A stretch of 64,000 nucleotides of DNA. Origin: Cyclobacteriaceae bacterium (GTDB lineage Bacteria > Bacteroidota > Bacteroidia > Cytophagales > Cyclobacteriaceae). Position numbers and translations under genes: made by a program. This document shows positions 25,272 to 34,266 of the stretch, piece after piece. Location: contig JAEUUI010000024.1 of assembly GCA_016786585.1 (NCBI GenBank), positions 124,001-188,000 of the forward strand, in the 5' to 3' direction. The first letter of the stretch is position 1. Each line of letters starts with the position of its first letter. A model generated the notes under the pieces. That model worked only from the letters and a program-made list of their open reading frames with translations, was not told where the DNA came from and searched no databases.

Positions 25272-27581
25272 ATGGAAGAGAATCTCGCGCGCTGGACCGA
25301 TCAAATCGCCAAGGAATTTGCACATCCCCTGAAGTACGTTAATGCCGTAGCCGACCTGCTGGCGGAAGGTGCCACCATCCCCTTCATCTCCCGCTACCGG
25401 AAAGAAATGACGGGCAGCATGGACGAGGTGATGATCGCGAACATTCGCGACCGCATTGAACAGCTGCGCGAACTCGACAAACGCAGGGAGGCGATTATCA
25501 GCTCGGTGGAAAAACAGGGCAAGCTTACGCCTGAACTGATGTCGGCCATTGTGGCGGCACAAACGCTGGCCGAACTGGAAGACATTTACCTGCCCTATAA
25601 ACCCAAACGCAAAACACGCGCAAGTGTGGCCAAGGAACGTGGCCTGGAACCGCTCGCGCAAAAACTGTTCGACCAGGAGAAGTTTGATGTGGATGCTTTT
25701 GCTGCATCGTTTGTAGATGCCGGTAAAGATGTAGCCGATGCACAGGCTGCCCTGGATGGCGCCCGCGACATTATTGCCGAATGGGTAAGTGAGAATCCGG
25801 ATACGCGTAAAAACGTGCGTGAGCTGTTCTGGAAGGAAGGCGTGGTGACGTCCAAGGTGATGAAAGGTAAAGAAGCGGAAGGCCAGAAGTTTAAAGACTA
25901 TTTCGAATGGAACGAACCGATTGCCAAAACGCCTTCGCACCGGTTGCTGGCGATGCGCAGGGGTGAAAAGGAAGGCATTCTTGCGCTGGATATTTTCCCG
26001 CCTGAAGAGGATGCGATTGCCAAGATGGAACGGCAGTATGTGAAGCATGATAACGCGGCAGCGGAACAGGTTAAGCTTGCTATTAAAGATTCGTATAAAC
26101 GGTTGCTGCGGCCGTCACTGGAAACGGAGGTGCGTATGGAATCGAAAATGAAAGCGGATGAAGAGGCAATTAAAGTTTTTGCTTCGAACCTGAAGGAACT
26201 GCTGCTGGCTGCACCGCTCGGACAAAAGAATGTACTCGCGCTTGATCCCGGCTTCCGCAGCGGATGCAAAGTGGTGTGTCTTGACCGGCAGGGTAAACTG
26301 CTGCACCACGATGTGATTTATCCGCACGAGCCGCAGCGCCAGGCTACACAATCGGCAGCGTTGATTAAGTCGCTGTGCGAGAAATATGAAATCGAGGCGA
26401 TTGCGATTGGCAACGGAACGGCCAGCCGCGAAACAGAAAGTTTTGTGAAGGCGATCGGCCTTTCGAATAAAATTATCATTGTGATGGTAAATGAGAGCGG
26501 GGCTTCGGTGTATTCGGCATCGGAAGTGGCGCGCGATGAATTCCCCGATAAGGATGTAACGGTGCGGGGCGCGGTATCAATCGGAAGACGGTTGGTTGAT
26601 CCGCTGGCGGAGCTGGTGAAGATTGATGCGAAGTCGATCGGTGTCGGGCAGTACCAGCACGATGTGGAGCAAACAAAACTTAAACAAGGGTTGGATGATG
26701 TGGTGGTGAGTTGTGTGAACTCGGTAGGTGTTGAGGTGAACACGGCAAGTAAGGAGCTGCTCTCCTACGTTTCAGGCTTGAGCCCGGCTCTTGCAAAAAA
26801 CATTGTTGAATACCGCAATCAGAACGGACCATTTAAAGATCGCGAGTCGCTGAAGAAGGTGGCGCGCCTGGGTGAAAAGGTGTTTGAACAGGCAGCGGGC
26901 TTTTTGAGAATCCGCGAAGCAAAAAATCCGCTGGATGCCAGTGCGGTGCACCCGGAAAGCTACCGGATTGTTGAACAGATGGCGAAGGACTTAAGCTGCT
27001 CGGTAAAGGATTTGATGACGAGTGCCGAACTGCGCAAGCAGCTCGACCTTAAAAAGTATGTAACGGATAAGGTTGGCTTGCCTACGCTTACGGACATCGT
27101 GGCGGAGCTTGAGAAGCCGGGCCGCGATCCGCGCAAGGTGTTTGAGATCTTCAGCTTTACGGAAGGCGTAAACACGATTGCGGATTTGAAGATCGGCATG
27201 AAGATGCCGGGCATTGTAACGAACGTAACGAACTTCGGAGCGTTTGTGGACATTGGCGTTCACCAGGACGGGCTTGTGCACATCAGTCATTTGGGTGACA
27301 AGTTTATCAAGGATCCGAAGGAGGCTGTTACGGTTGCACAAAAAGTTCAGGTTACGGTGGTTGAGGTTGATGTTCCGCGGAAGCGCATCGGTTTATCGAT
27401 GAAGAGTAATCCGTTTGCGGATCAGCCACAACCAAGTGAAAAGAAGTCGGCCCCGAAAGGCAAGCCGACTGCAAAAGGTGGTAATGCGGGCAAGCGTGAT
27501 ACGAAACAGTTCAAGCCGAAGGAGAAGGAAATGAGTATGGAGGAGAAGCTGGCGTTGCTGAAGGAGAAGTTTAAGCGGTAA
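25272..27581 (+). CDS. tex: Tex-type RNA-binding transcriptional accessory protein
   Basis: Cytoplasmic nucleic-acid-binding protein of 769 residues. Domains in order: Tex N-terminal helical domain (about 1-195); YqgF/RNase H-like domain starting at LALDPGFRSGCKV (about 325-450); helix-hairpin-helix region (about 480-560, LSYVSGLSPALAKNIVEYRN); and an S1 RNA-binding domain (about 635-705, GIVTNVTNFGAFVDIGVHQD then GLVHISHL). A basic Lys/Gly-rich tail (about 715-769) follows. Tex affects transcription and toxin or stress gene expression in other bacteria. The gene has visibly higher GC than the accessory region on its left and marks the return to core genome. Confidence 0.95.
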   Translation: MEENLARWTDQIAKEFAHPLKYVNAVADLLAEGATIPFISRYRKEMTGSMDEVMIANIRDRIEQLRELDKRREAIISSVEKQGKLTPELMSAIVAAQTLAELEDIYLPYKPKRKTRASVAKERGLEPLAQKLFDQEKFDVDAFAASFVDAGKDVADAQAALDGARDIIAEWVSENPDTRKNVRELFWKEGVVTSKVMKGKEAEGQKFKDYFEWNEPIAKTPSHRLLAMRRGEKEGILALDIFPPEEDAIAKMERQYVKHDNAAAEQVKLAIKDSYKRLLRPSLETEVRMESKMKADEEAIKVFASNLKELLLAAPLGQKNVLALDPGFRSGCKVVCLDRQGKLLHHDVIYPHEPQRQATQSAALIKSLCEKYEIEAIAIGNGTASRETESFVKAIGLSNKIIIVMVNESGASVYSASEVARDEFPDKDVTVRGAVSIGRRLVDPLAELVKIDAKSIGVGQYQHDVEQTKLKQGLDDVVVSCVNSVGVEVNTASKELLSYVSGLSPALAKNIVEYRNQNGPFKDRESLKKVARLGEKVFEQAAGFLRIREAKNPLDASAVHPESYRIVEQMAKDLSCSVKDLMTSAELRKQLDLKKYVTDKVGLPTLTDIVAELEKPGRDPRKVFEIFSFTEGVNTIADLKIGMKMPGIVTNVTNFGAFVDIGVHQDGLVHISHLGDKFIKDPKEAVTVAQKVQVTVVEVDVPRKRIGLSMKSNPFADQPQPSEKKSAPKGKPTAKGGNAGKRDTKQFKPKEKEMSMEEKLALLKEKFKR

Positions 27582-27582
27582 C

Positions 27583-27594
27583 GTTGTATCTTCG
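27583..27594 (+). promoter_or_regulatory. Conserved promoter-like motif, copy 1
   Basis: GTTGTATCTTCG, identical to the sequence at 28161-28172. TATCTTCG is one base off TAnnTTTG. It lies 29 bases before the start of the first lipoprotein copy. Confidence 0.35.
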
Positions 27595-27611
27595 GTTACA
27601 ATTTATTGACT

Positions 27612-27991
27612 ATGCGAGCTTTTATCCTCCCTGTGTTTCTTTTTGTTGCAGCGATCATAACCGGCTGTGGCGATTCTGATGAATTTGAGGTGCAAACCAA
27701 CGCTGTTGTATGGGATGGTACCACGGCTGAAGTAACCGGCCGCATCCTCAATACGGGCGGGAATAAAATTGATGAGTTTGGCGTGTGTTACAGTAAGTCG
27801 AATGAAGAGGACCCCGCAATTGAATCGCTCAGACGTTGTTCTACAACAAGCTGAAGACGCAGAAATTCAGTATTACGATTCCTGACCTCGAGCCCGACAC
27901 GGTGTACTACGTGCGGGCATATGCGGTTAGTCGCAACCAAAAGGTGGCGTACGGAAAGACGCTTGAGGTGAGGACGAATTTCGTGCGATGA
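27612..27991 (+). pseudogene. FN3-like lipoprotein, frameshifted duplicate
   Basis: First of two tandem copies of a small lipoprotein gene. Lipobox Cys19 (IITGC). The frame breaks near 27826: the second copy reads GAATCGGCTCAG where this one reads GAATCGCTCAG, one G short. After the break the DNA still matches the second copy to the same TGA at 27989-27991. In the intact frame the mature part would be the same FN3-like domain (WDGTTAEVTGRILNTGGNK). Decay after duplication is the simple reading; an assembly error is possible. Confidence 0.8.
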
Positions 27992-28008
27992 TGTGGGGCT
28001 TCGAACAA

Positions 28009-28146
28009 GAGGATCCTTCGGTCGTGCCGACCTCAGGATGACGTTTCAAAAAAATAGATTGCTTCGCGTTGCTCGCAATGACGAGACGGAAGTATCGTTT
28101 CGAAACGGGGGATCCTGATCCCGACAAGTCGGGATCAGGATGACGG
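28009..28146. repeat. REP-like palindromic repeat cluster, copy 1
   Basis: Short palindromic units: TTGCTTCGCGTTGCTCGCAATGACG, in part, and a 14-bp stem ATCCTGATCCCGAC / GTCGGGATCAGGAT with an AA loop (about 28111-28140). The second half of this unit, including the GACAAGTCGGGATCAGGATGACG core, recurs at 28756-28781 and 30490-30512. These are non-coding dispersed repeats that could fold as RNA hairpins or act as REP-type sites. Confidence 0.75.
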
Positions 28147-28160
28147 AAATTCAAACGGTA

Positions 28161-28172
28161 GTTGTATCTTCG
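28161..28172 (+). promoter_or_regulatory. Conserved promoter-like motif, copy 2
   Basis: Second occurrence of GTTGTATCTTCG, 30 bases before the start of the intact lipoprotein copy. Retention of this 12-mer in both copies suggests the promoter was duplicated with the gene. Confidence 0.35.
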
Positions 28173-28190
28173 AAGTATACCAATACTATC

Positions 28191-28562
28191 ATGCGACTGA
28201 TTGCTGTTCTTGTTGTAGCTACCATGCTTATGTCTTGTAAAGACGAAGCTGAACTTCAGGTGCAAACTACTTCGGCTACCTGGGACGGCACGACAGCGGA
28301 AGTGAGCGGCCGCATTCTCAATACGGGCACAAACAAAATCGATGAGTTTGGCGTGTGTTACAGCAGGTCGAATGAAGAGGACCCCGCAATTGAATCGGCT
28401 CAGACGTTGTTCTACAACAAGTTGAAGACGCAGAAATTCAGTATTACGATTCCTGACCTCGAGCCCGACACGGTGTACTACGTGCGGGCGTATGCGATTA
28501 GTCGCAGCCAAAAGGTGGCGTACGGAAGGACGCTTGAGGTGAGGACGAATTTCGTGCGATGA
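28191..28562 (+). CDS. FN3-like lipoprotein (intact tandem copy)
   Basis: A 123-residue lipoprotein with Cys16 (box LMSC) and an acidic tether. The mature domain resembles the fibronectin type III-like domains of Bacteroidota surface proteins: WDGTTAEVSGRILNTGTNKI, FGVCYSRSNEEDPAIES, then ITIPDLEPDTVYYVRAYAIS and YGRTLEVRTNF. The start at 28191 was preferred to 28140 because the extra 17 residues precede the lipoprotein signal. Role unknown; it probably sits on the outer or inner membrane and mediates binding. REP-like repeats flank the gene on both sides. Confidence 0.75.
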   Translation: MRLIAVLVVATMLMSCKDEAELQVQTTSATWDGTTAEVSGRILNTGTNKIDEFGVCYSRSNEEDPAIESAQTLFYNKLKTQKFSITIPDLEPDTVYYVRAYAISRSQKVAYGRTLEVRTNFVR

Positions 28563-28572
28563 CGGGACGAAA

Positions 28573-28784
28573 CGTCATTGCGAGGCATCCGCTGAACGGA
28601 TGCCGTGGCAATCTCGAGACTGAAGTGTGATTACGATTGATTCAGTGTTACGATGAGATTGCTTCAGTCGGGCAAGGGTTCGGCCAGTGATTGCTACGGG
28701 TTCCTCCTTCGCAATGACGGGACGGAAGTATCGCTTCGAAACGGGGGATCCTTCTCCCGACAAGTCGGGATCAGGATGACGGGA
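28573..28784. repeat. REP-like palindromic repeat cluster, copy 2
   Basis: Contains CGTCATTGCGAGGCATCCG, the paired hairpin GCATCCGCTGAACGGATGC, a TTCGCAATGACGGGACG unit and the shared core (CTTCTCCCGACAAGTCGGGA, then TCAGGATGACGG). The 3' end of the cluster touches the stop of the next gene at 28787. Confidence 0.75.
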
Positions 28785-28786
28785 CG

Positions 28787-30325
28787 TTACTTGTTCAGTT
28801 TGAAAACCTGGATGCCGTGGGGCGGCAACTCGAGGGTAAGGTTGTTGTTGTCGAGCTTGCGCACTTCTTTGTTCAACAGGCTTGCCGCTGACTGGTATGC
28901 TTTCTCCTTCCCTATCCCGATCATAACACGCTCGGGCAAGATTGATAAACTGACTACAACCAAAACGGTTTCGCTTTCGGTGTACCGGATAAAGCTAAAG
29001 AAGTCGTCCTGGTTGTTTTCGACTACCTGATAGCGGCCATGGGCCAGGGCATCGCTGGATTTGTTCAGGGCAATCATTTTCTTGTAGTGATTGAACAGTG
29101 ATCGCGGGTCGTTCTTTTGTTCTTCCAGGGAAATGCGGTCATCGGATTTAACATTGGTACTGTCCCACCAGACTCCGCTGTTCTTGTACCAGAACGCCAT
29201 ACCGGGACCATCGGCTTTTGCATACCACTCGAATGCTTCACGAACTGAAATGTCGTTGCCATCGGTCGTGCCTTTGCGTTGCACACCTTTCATGCCCAGC
29301 TCCTGGCCGTAGTAGATCAATGGAACGCCACCCAGTAACAGGTTAAGTGTTGCAGCAACTTTCAGCTTTTCGGTGGTCATCCCTTTCACGGAAGCAATCC
29401 TGCGCGTATCGTGATTTTCGATGAATACAATCTGTTCTTTGCCTTCCGGGTTTTTAGTGAGGGTACTGTCGGCCGCTTTTGTTAGTTCTTTCTTGTTGAA
29501 CTGCTCGATCGCCCAACTCAGGTAAAAGGCAAATACGCGGTCGACTTCAGCATTCTTAAAGTATTCGCGGCCAAGGGAAAACCAGTTTGCCTGCTCTGCA
29601 ATGATTTTGATTTGCGGATTGGTTTTCTTGAGGTCTTTCACGACTGGCGTCCAGAATGTTTTAAACAGGTTCGAGACTTTATTGAAGTTGTCGAGGTCGT
29701 CCATCATGTGATCGAAGCGGAAGCCGTCTACCCCATCGTCAAACCTGCCGTCTTTGTTCGGGTCAAGCCAGAAGTTCAGCGTCTCGAATGTGTACTGACG
29801 CACGTCCGGGTTGTTCATGTTCACGACTGCAATCTTATGTTTGGAGCCGTTGTAGATGGTGAACTCGGGCACATTGTAAAAGAAGAACGGCTTTTGATTC
29901 AGGCTGTCGAGGTAGTAGACGTACTTGCTGTATTTGGATTGAGGATTATTGAGTGACTCTTTGTACCAGACATGGTCATGCGTGACGTATTGCATTTCCA
30001 CATCCTGGTAGATTTTCATTTTCCGTTTATGGATTTCCTTCACCAGACTCAGGTATTCATCCATGGTTCCGTATTCGGGATCGATCTTTTCGAAGTCGAT
30101 CGCGAAGTAGTTGTGATAGAAGTCGGAATAGTAAAGCGGGGTTAACAGAACGGATGTCACGCCAAGATCCTGCAGGTAATCAAGTTTCTGCTCCATGCCT
30201 TTGAGGTCGCCATGCCCATCGCCATTGCTGTCGAAGAAGCTGCGCTGGAACACGTGGTAGATGACTTCCTGCGCCTGTGCGTTGAAGGTGGTGACGAGGA
30301 GAATGGAGAAGAGCAGTTTTTTCAT
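28787..30325 (-). CDS. Secreted alpha-amylase family (GH13) enzyme
   Basis: A 512-residue exported GH13 glycosidase. Signal peptide 1-19 (ending AQAQ). Catalytic residues: nucleophile Asp205 in GFRFDHM, acid Glu244 in IIAEQANW, and transition-state Asp306 in FIENHDTRRI. A calcium-like loop DSNGDGHGD lies at 32-40. Region I is atypical (QDVEMQYVTHDH at 107-118 instead of DxVxNH), so the precise specificity is uncertain; candidates are amylase, neopullulanase or trehalose-related enzymes. The locus lies next to a GH127 operon and forms part of a carbohydrate-use region. Confidence 0.85.
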   Translation of the reverse strand: MKKLLFSILLVTTFNAQAQEVIYHVFQRSFFDSNGDGHGDLKGMEQKLDYLQDLGVTSVLLTPLYYSDFYHNYFAIDFEKIDPEYGTMDEYLSLVKEIHKRKMKIYQDVEMQYVTHDHVWYKESLNNPQSKYSKYVYYLDSLNQKPFFFYNVPEFTIYNGSKHKIAVVNMNNPDVRQYTFETLNFWLDPNKDGRFDDGVDGFRFDHMMDDLDNFNKVSNLFKTFWTPVVKDLKKTNPQIKIIAEQANWFSLGREYFKNAEVDRVFAFYLSWAIEQFNKKELTKAADSTLTKNPEGKEQIVFIENHDTRRIASVKGMTTEKLKVAATLNLLLGGVPLIYYGQELGMKGVQRKGTTDGNDISVREAFEWYAKADGPGMAFWYKNSGVWWDSTNVKSDDRISLEEQKNDPRSLFNHYKKMIALNKSSDALAHGRYQVVENNQDDFFSFIRYTESETVLVVVSLSILPERVMIGIGKEKAYQSAASLLNKEVRKLDNNNLTLELPPHGIQVFKLNK

Positions 30326-30340
30326 GGGTGTGGGTTCGTT

Positions 30341-30512
30341 AAAGGGATTGCTTTAGAAGCGGGATTGGTTTTAAACAGATTGCTTCGGTCGGGTAAGTAC
30401 CCGGCTCATGAGTACTGCGGGTGCCTCCTTCGCAATGACGGGGGCTTCGCAATGACGGGATTGCTTCGAAACAGGGGATCCTTCTCCCGACAAGTCGGGA
30501 TCAGGATGACGG
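30341..30512. repeat. REP-like palindromic repeat cluster, copy 3
   Basis: Two TTCGCAATGACGGG units and the shared core CTTCTCCCGACAAGTCGGGA then TCAGGATGACGG (to 30512), in the 202-base gap upstream of the amylase gene. It would hold that gene's promoter or attenuator. Confidence 0.7.
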
Positions 30513-30527
30513 TATGGAAAATGATCA

Positions 30528-32477
30528 TCATTTGCCGGAGGGTTTAAAAGTTACCTGGCGTAAGATTGTCTGGCCCATCGGAACGAGCTTTACGGATTCT
30601 GTTGCTTTTGTTTCAGGATTATAAAGTTCTGTGATAAACGTCATTGTTTTTTCATCGATCGAGACCGGCTTATCGGCATATTCGTATACAACCAATTTCT
30701 TTGGTGCATATTTTAGATTATGAAATCCGGGAACGGGCCACGACTTGGTTTTTTCTTCGACACTCTCGATTGGTGCAGCCAGCACGAGCGCACCCCAGGT
30801 AAAATACTTTTCACCGTTGATGTCGGAATGAACTTCGGGCTCAGCTTCGAAAGCGATTTCAATTGTTTCGGTGCCCTTCCAGGTTTTATCGATTACAATA
30901 AACCCTTCCTCTTCCGTGTGTTCAACAGACACCGTAACGGCTTTCGCCCACTCCGGTTTGCGGACTTTCAGCGCAAACTTTGAATCGGCCGTAACCACAA
31001 AACGAAACGAATTCTCAAACGGGTAGCCGGTTTGCTCTTCAACCCGAACAACCTTGTCGCCAATCTTAGTTTCAATGCTGCCGGGCCCAAGTACAGAAGC
31101 TACCAGCGCGTGATCATTTTTCAACCACATGTACTGTGCGTAGTACGGTGCGATGCGACCTGCCATCGGCACACAACATACCGCTGCCTCCTGATGCACC
31201 GGAGAATATGAATAGCGGGTTTGCGTTTTATCGGTTGTGTCGCCATTCAAGCCACCCGTCATGGCGTACGAGTTATCAGTCTTTAAGTAAGCGATGCAAC
31301 TTTCCGAAGGATGCCGTGCGCCCTGTGCTGCATTAAAGAATATTTTCTCGGCTTTATCAGCAAAGGTTCTATCGCCCGATTTGCGCATGAGTTCAAGGTA
31401 GCTGTGCATGAGCTCGTGCATGGAACAGTATTCATACCCGCGTGTTGTTGCGTCAGCCTTTCTCGCGCCAATCCATTCATCGCCCACACCAGCGCCTGAA
31501 GCGGTCGTTTCCAGCGCGATCTTTTCCAGAAAGTGATCAAGCGCATGCTTTAGTTCAGGATTGCCGGATGCATAGTATGCGGCTGTAAGACTTCGCAAAT
31601 GTTCGTATACGTGTACCCCGTGCGTGCTAAGCAATAACGTATCGTTAATCAGCTTTTTGTATTGCGCGGATTCATTCAATTCCTGTTCTGAAAAATCTTT
31701 GTACAGAAACAAGCAGTAGTCGCGATAGGCTGTTTTGCCGGTGATGCGATAAAGGGCTTCGAATACATCGGTGATAGCCAGCCCGTGCGAGGTCCCTCCC
31801 ACGTTGGGTTGCTTTGAATAAAACGGATGGGACTTACCCGCAGGATAGTTATCCATAGCGTTTTGTATCGCGCGTTCGATTGCTGACAGTACTTTTTCAT
31901 CGTGCGAATATTCATACCAGGCAAGCAACCCGCGCAGTAAGGTTGTCTTTGCCCAAAGTTCTCCGTTCTCGTTATCAAACTTATAGCGCAAATCCTGATC
32001 GTAAATTCCGAGGTATCCGTCTTTGTCCTGTGTCGAGAGGATGTAGTCGACATAAGAAGTTAGTTTCGCGAGATGCTCCTGATCCTGTAACAGGATGGCA
32101 CTGCGGATGTAACCATCGCGCCAGTTGCTTTGCGTTTCGCTGTTCCACCATAGGAATTGCACTTGCCAGTCGCCCGGCACACCCAATGCGCCCACGTCTT
32201 TACCCTTCACCTTTTCCGTCAGGCGCTCTTCACCATAGATTTTGTCGTCACTCGTGAGAGCTGGGATCAGCGAATCAAGCTGGCCAGTAAACCCATCGAG
32301 GTTTTCGCGAATTTGTTTTTTAATCCATCCTTCCGGTTTTACTTCTGCGAGGGTTAGCGGTTGATAGACTTCCTGCACCGGTTCGATCTTATCGAACGGG
32401 GATTGAACGCTTTCGGGCTGACTACACGCAAACGTGATCATACCAAACAAACCCGATAAGACACGCGTAGTTTTCAT
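30528..32477 (-). CDS. Glycoside hydrolase family 127 (beta-L-arabinofuranosidase-like)
   Basis: A 649-residue enzyme with a lipoprotein signal (Cys18, TFAC). The GH127 active site is complete: Glu349 and Cys351 in YEYCSMHEL match the ExC zinc ligands, and Cys434/Cys435 in AAVCCVPMAG match the catalytic Cys plus the zinc-binding Cys of the HypBA1-type enzyme; Glu334 (VGDEW) is a candidate acid/base. Residues about 40-480 form the (alpha/alpha)6 barrel and about 480-649 beta-sandwiches. Activity on beta-L-arabinofuranosides is the family norm, but related DUF1680 enzymes vary. Third gene of the PhyH, TIM-barrel, GH127 run, 12 bases after the TIM-barrel stop. Confidence 0.88.
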   Translation of the reverse strand: MKTTRVLSGLFGMITFACSQPESVQSPFDKIEPVQEVYQPLTLAEVKPEGWIKKQIRENLDGFTGQLDSLIPALTSDDKIYGEERLTEKVKGKDVGALGVPGDWQVQFLWWNSETQSNWRDGYIRSAILLQDQEHLAKLTSYVDYILSTQDKDGYLGIYDQDLRYKFDNENGELWAKTTLLRGLLAWYEYSHDEKVLSAIERAIQNAMDNYPAGKSHPFYSKQPNVGGTSHGLAITDVFEALYRITGKTAYRDYCLFLYKDFSEQELNESAQYKKLINDTLLLSTHGVHVYEHLRSLTAAYYASGNPELKHALDHFLEKIALETTASGAGVGDEWIGARKADATTRGYEYCSMHELMHSYLELMRKSGDRTFADKAEKIFFNAAQGARHPSESCIAYLKTDNSYAMTGGLNGDTTDKTQTRYSYSPVHQEAAVCCVPMAGRIAPYYAQYMWLKNDHALVASVLGPGSIETKIGDKVVRVEEQTGYPFENSFRFVVTADSKFALKVRKPEWAKAVTVSVEHTEEEGFIVIDKTWKGTETIEIAFEAEPEVHSDINGEKYFTWGALVLAAPIESVEEKTKSWPVPGFHNLKYAPKKLVVYEYADKPVSIDEKTMTFITELYNPETKATESVKLVPMGQTILRQVTFKPSGK

Positions 32478-32489
32478 GAGGTACCGGAG

Positions 32490-33323
32490 TTAAGACGTTA
32501 GCTTCATCGATAACATATTCTTCATCTGTACATTCACCTGCCACTGATCGGATAACGGCTTTTGCGAATACGGCATGACAGGCATGTACGGCACCGGGCC
32601 AAATTCAGGTGTGATTGTCATAAACGGCATGTTCTTTTGCTCCTCACCCGACAGAATTTCTTTCCACCAGCCGATAAAGGTATCAACATGGTTTTTCCAC
32701 TCCGGTGCGAACGGATCATTTACCTGGGGCGAATGTTCAAATCCGATGCGTGCATGAATATGCCGCACACGCGGGAACACGTGTTTTAAGATTTCGCGCT
32801 GATCGTGCAGCAATGTTTCCGACACGGTACACCAGTGTGAGAAATCGGCCGTCAATTTTAAATCGGGATACTTGTTCAGATATGGTAATAACGAAGCGGT
32901 ATGAAAGGTAAAGCGGCCGCGGTGAGTTTCATGAAAGACAGGAATACCGGTTTGGCGGGCAACATCGTCTGCTATGGCAATAGCCCGGCAGTTATCTTCA
33001 AATGAAAAATAATCTTTGCCCGTATGACTGTTGATGAAGTCGGGCTTCAGACTGGCCAGGTATTCGAGGCGCGACCGCATGCGCGTGAGATAAGCGTCCA
33101 CCGATTCATCGGCAGGACTTAACACCTGTTGCGCGATGAATAGAAAGCCGGGTTTGACTAACCGAACACTGGCCAGTGCCGACTGAAATTCATCGGCAAA
33201 TATTTTATCCTCCGGCGGGTTGATCTCCACACCCTCGAACCCTTCCATTAATACGCGCGCGAGAAAAACCGTTGGGGTTGTTGCCTCCTGTCCCCAGAAG
33301 GAACATGCGAACCGGACGTTCAT
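32490..33323 (-). CDS. Sugar phosphate isomerase/epimerase family TIM-barrel protein
   Basis: A 277-residue TIM barrel of the xylose-isomerase-like family (AP_endonuc_2). Metal-binding residues are expected at the C-terminal ends of the strands; candidates visible are Glu in the FVHETHRGRF-type segment (IPVFHETHRGRFT), Asp/His in LTADFSHWC, and the His/Arg block HIHARIGFEHS, plus Glu in MTITPEFGP. This set fits isomerase/epimerases acting on keto-aldose sugars. The start ATG overlaps the TGA of the PhyH gene by one base (TGATG), so they are coupled, and the GH127 gene follows by 12 bases. Confidence 0.8.
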   Translation of the reverse strand: MNVRFACSFWGQEATTPTVFLARVLMEGFEGVEINPPEDKIFADEFQSALASVRLVKPGFLFIAQQVLSPADESVDAYLTRMRSRLEYLASLKPDFINSHTGKDYFSFEDNCRAIAIADDVARQTGIPVFHETHRGRFTFHTASLLPYLNKYPDLKLTADFSHWCTVSETLLHDQREILKHVFPRVRHIHARIGFEHSPQVNDPFAPEWKNHVDTFIGWWKEILSGEEQKNMPFMTITPEFGPVPYMPVMPYSQKPLSDQWQVNVQMKNMLSMKLTS

Positions 33324-34141
33324 CAGTACAATACCGGGTTAATAGGTGAATTAATCACTTCACCAACAATCGCTCCCGGGCACCAGGTGTTCCAGTCGTT
33401 AATCTGATTTTTATTTTCCGGCTGCTTCAATCGCATGTCGCGGTCCATGTAAATTACCGTCATGACTTTCCGCATCTTGTCGGTTGTGTTTGCGCCTGCG
33501 CGATGGAACACCCAACCGGAATGAAAGCTTACTTCGCCAAGGTCAAAGGCTTCAATAACATGTTTAAAGTCGGTTACGCGCAACCGCTGCTGAATGAGGG
33601 TTTCGCTTTCGTCTCCAATTTCAAGTTCGCGGCCTTCCACAATCTGGTGACTGCCTGCACTGAATTCGAGCGGACCCATTTCGAGTGGAGTAGCCTGCAA
33701 CGGAATCCACGCGGTAACAGTTTTATCAGTTTGTAATGGCCAGTAGTATTGATCGGCATGCCACGGCGTAATTCCGCCACCACCTTCTTTGAACAGGGCC
33801 TGATCGTGATACAATCGCACGCCATCAACCTGCATCAGGCCGGCCGCAATTTTCGCCAGCCGTTTACTGAACACAAATTGTTTAACTTCTTCATCTTCGC
33901 GCCACAGGTTGAAAAGTTGAAGAAAAGCTTTTCCGTAGGTATCGCGTTCGTCCACCTTCGTTTTCACGGTGTTCATTTGCGCCACCCGATCGGAAATGAC
34001 TTTATTGAAATACTCAATTGTTTCAGGATTAAACACCTGCCGTAGTTTGATGAATCGGTTCTTCTGGTAGAAGTCGATTTGTTCAGGCGAAAGCTCAAAA
34101 GGCTTATTGAGCCATTCGCGGACAGAAAGGGGTATCGCCAT
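33323..34141 (-). CDS. Phytanoyl-CoA dioxygenase (PhyH) family protein
   Basis: Fe(II)/2-oxoglutarate oxygenase of 272 residues. HxD in TPWHADQYYW (His128, Asp130) and the distal His in FHSGWVFHRAGANTT (His213, with His207 nearby) form the iron site. First gene of a three-gene unit with a TIM-barrel isomerase/epimerase and a GH127 enzyme, and divergent from an AraC regulator, so it probably modifies a sugar or sugar acid released by the glycosidase (inference). The 125-base intergenic region to the regulator carries CAAAAGTA at 34159-34166, the complement of a perfect -7 box. Confidence 0.85.
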   Translation of the reverse strand: MAIPLSVREWLNKPFELSPEQIDFYQKNRFIKLRQVFNPETIEYFNKVISDRVAQMNTVKTKVDERDTYGKAFLQLFNLWREDEEVKQFVFSKRLAKIAAGLMQVDGVRLYHDQALFKEGGGGITPWHADQYYWPLQTDKTVTAWIPLQATPLEMGPLEFSAGSHQIVEGRELEIGDESETLIQQRLRVTDFKHVIEAFDLGEVSFHSGWVFHRAGANTTDKMRKVMTVIYMDRDMRLKQPENKNQINDWNTWCPGAIVGEVINSPINPVLY

Positions 34142-34158
34142 ACGAATTAGTTAGTATT

Positions 34159-34166
34159 CAAAAGTA
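34159..34166 (-). promoter_or_regulatory. -7 element for the PhyH-TIM-GH127 operon
   Basis: TACTTTTG on the minus strand, an exact TAnnTTTG match, 17 bases before the PhyH start. The nearest TTG-like base triplet upstream is 26 bases away, longer than the usual spacing, so it may need an activator such as the divergent AraC protein. Confidence 0.35.
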
Positions 34167-34266
34167 CGGGGTGCCCATGCTTCTCCTTTACACAAAAGAA
34201 TCAAATAATAGCACTATATTGACTCCATGAGGTGTATCCGGAACTTAAGAGACTAACATTGTACTA

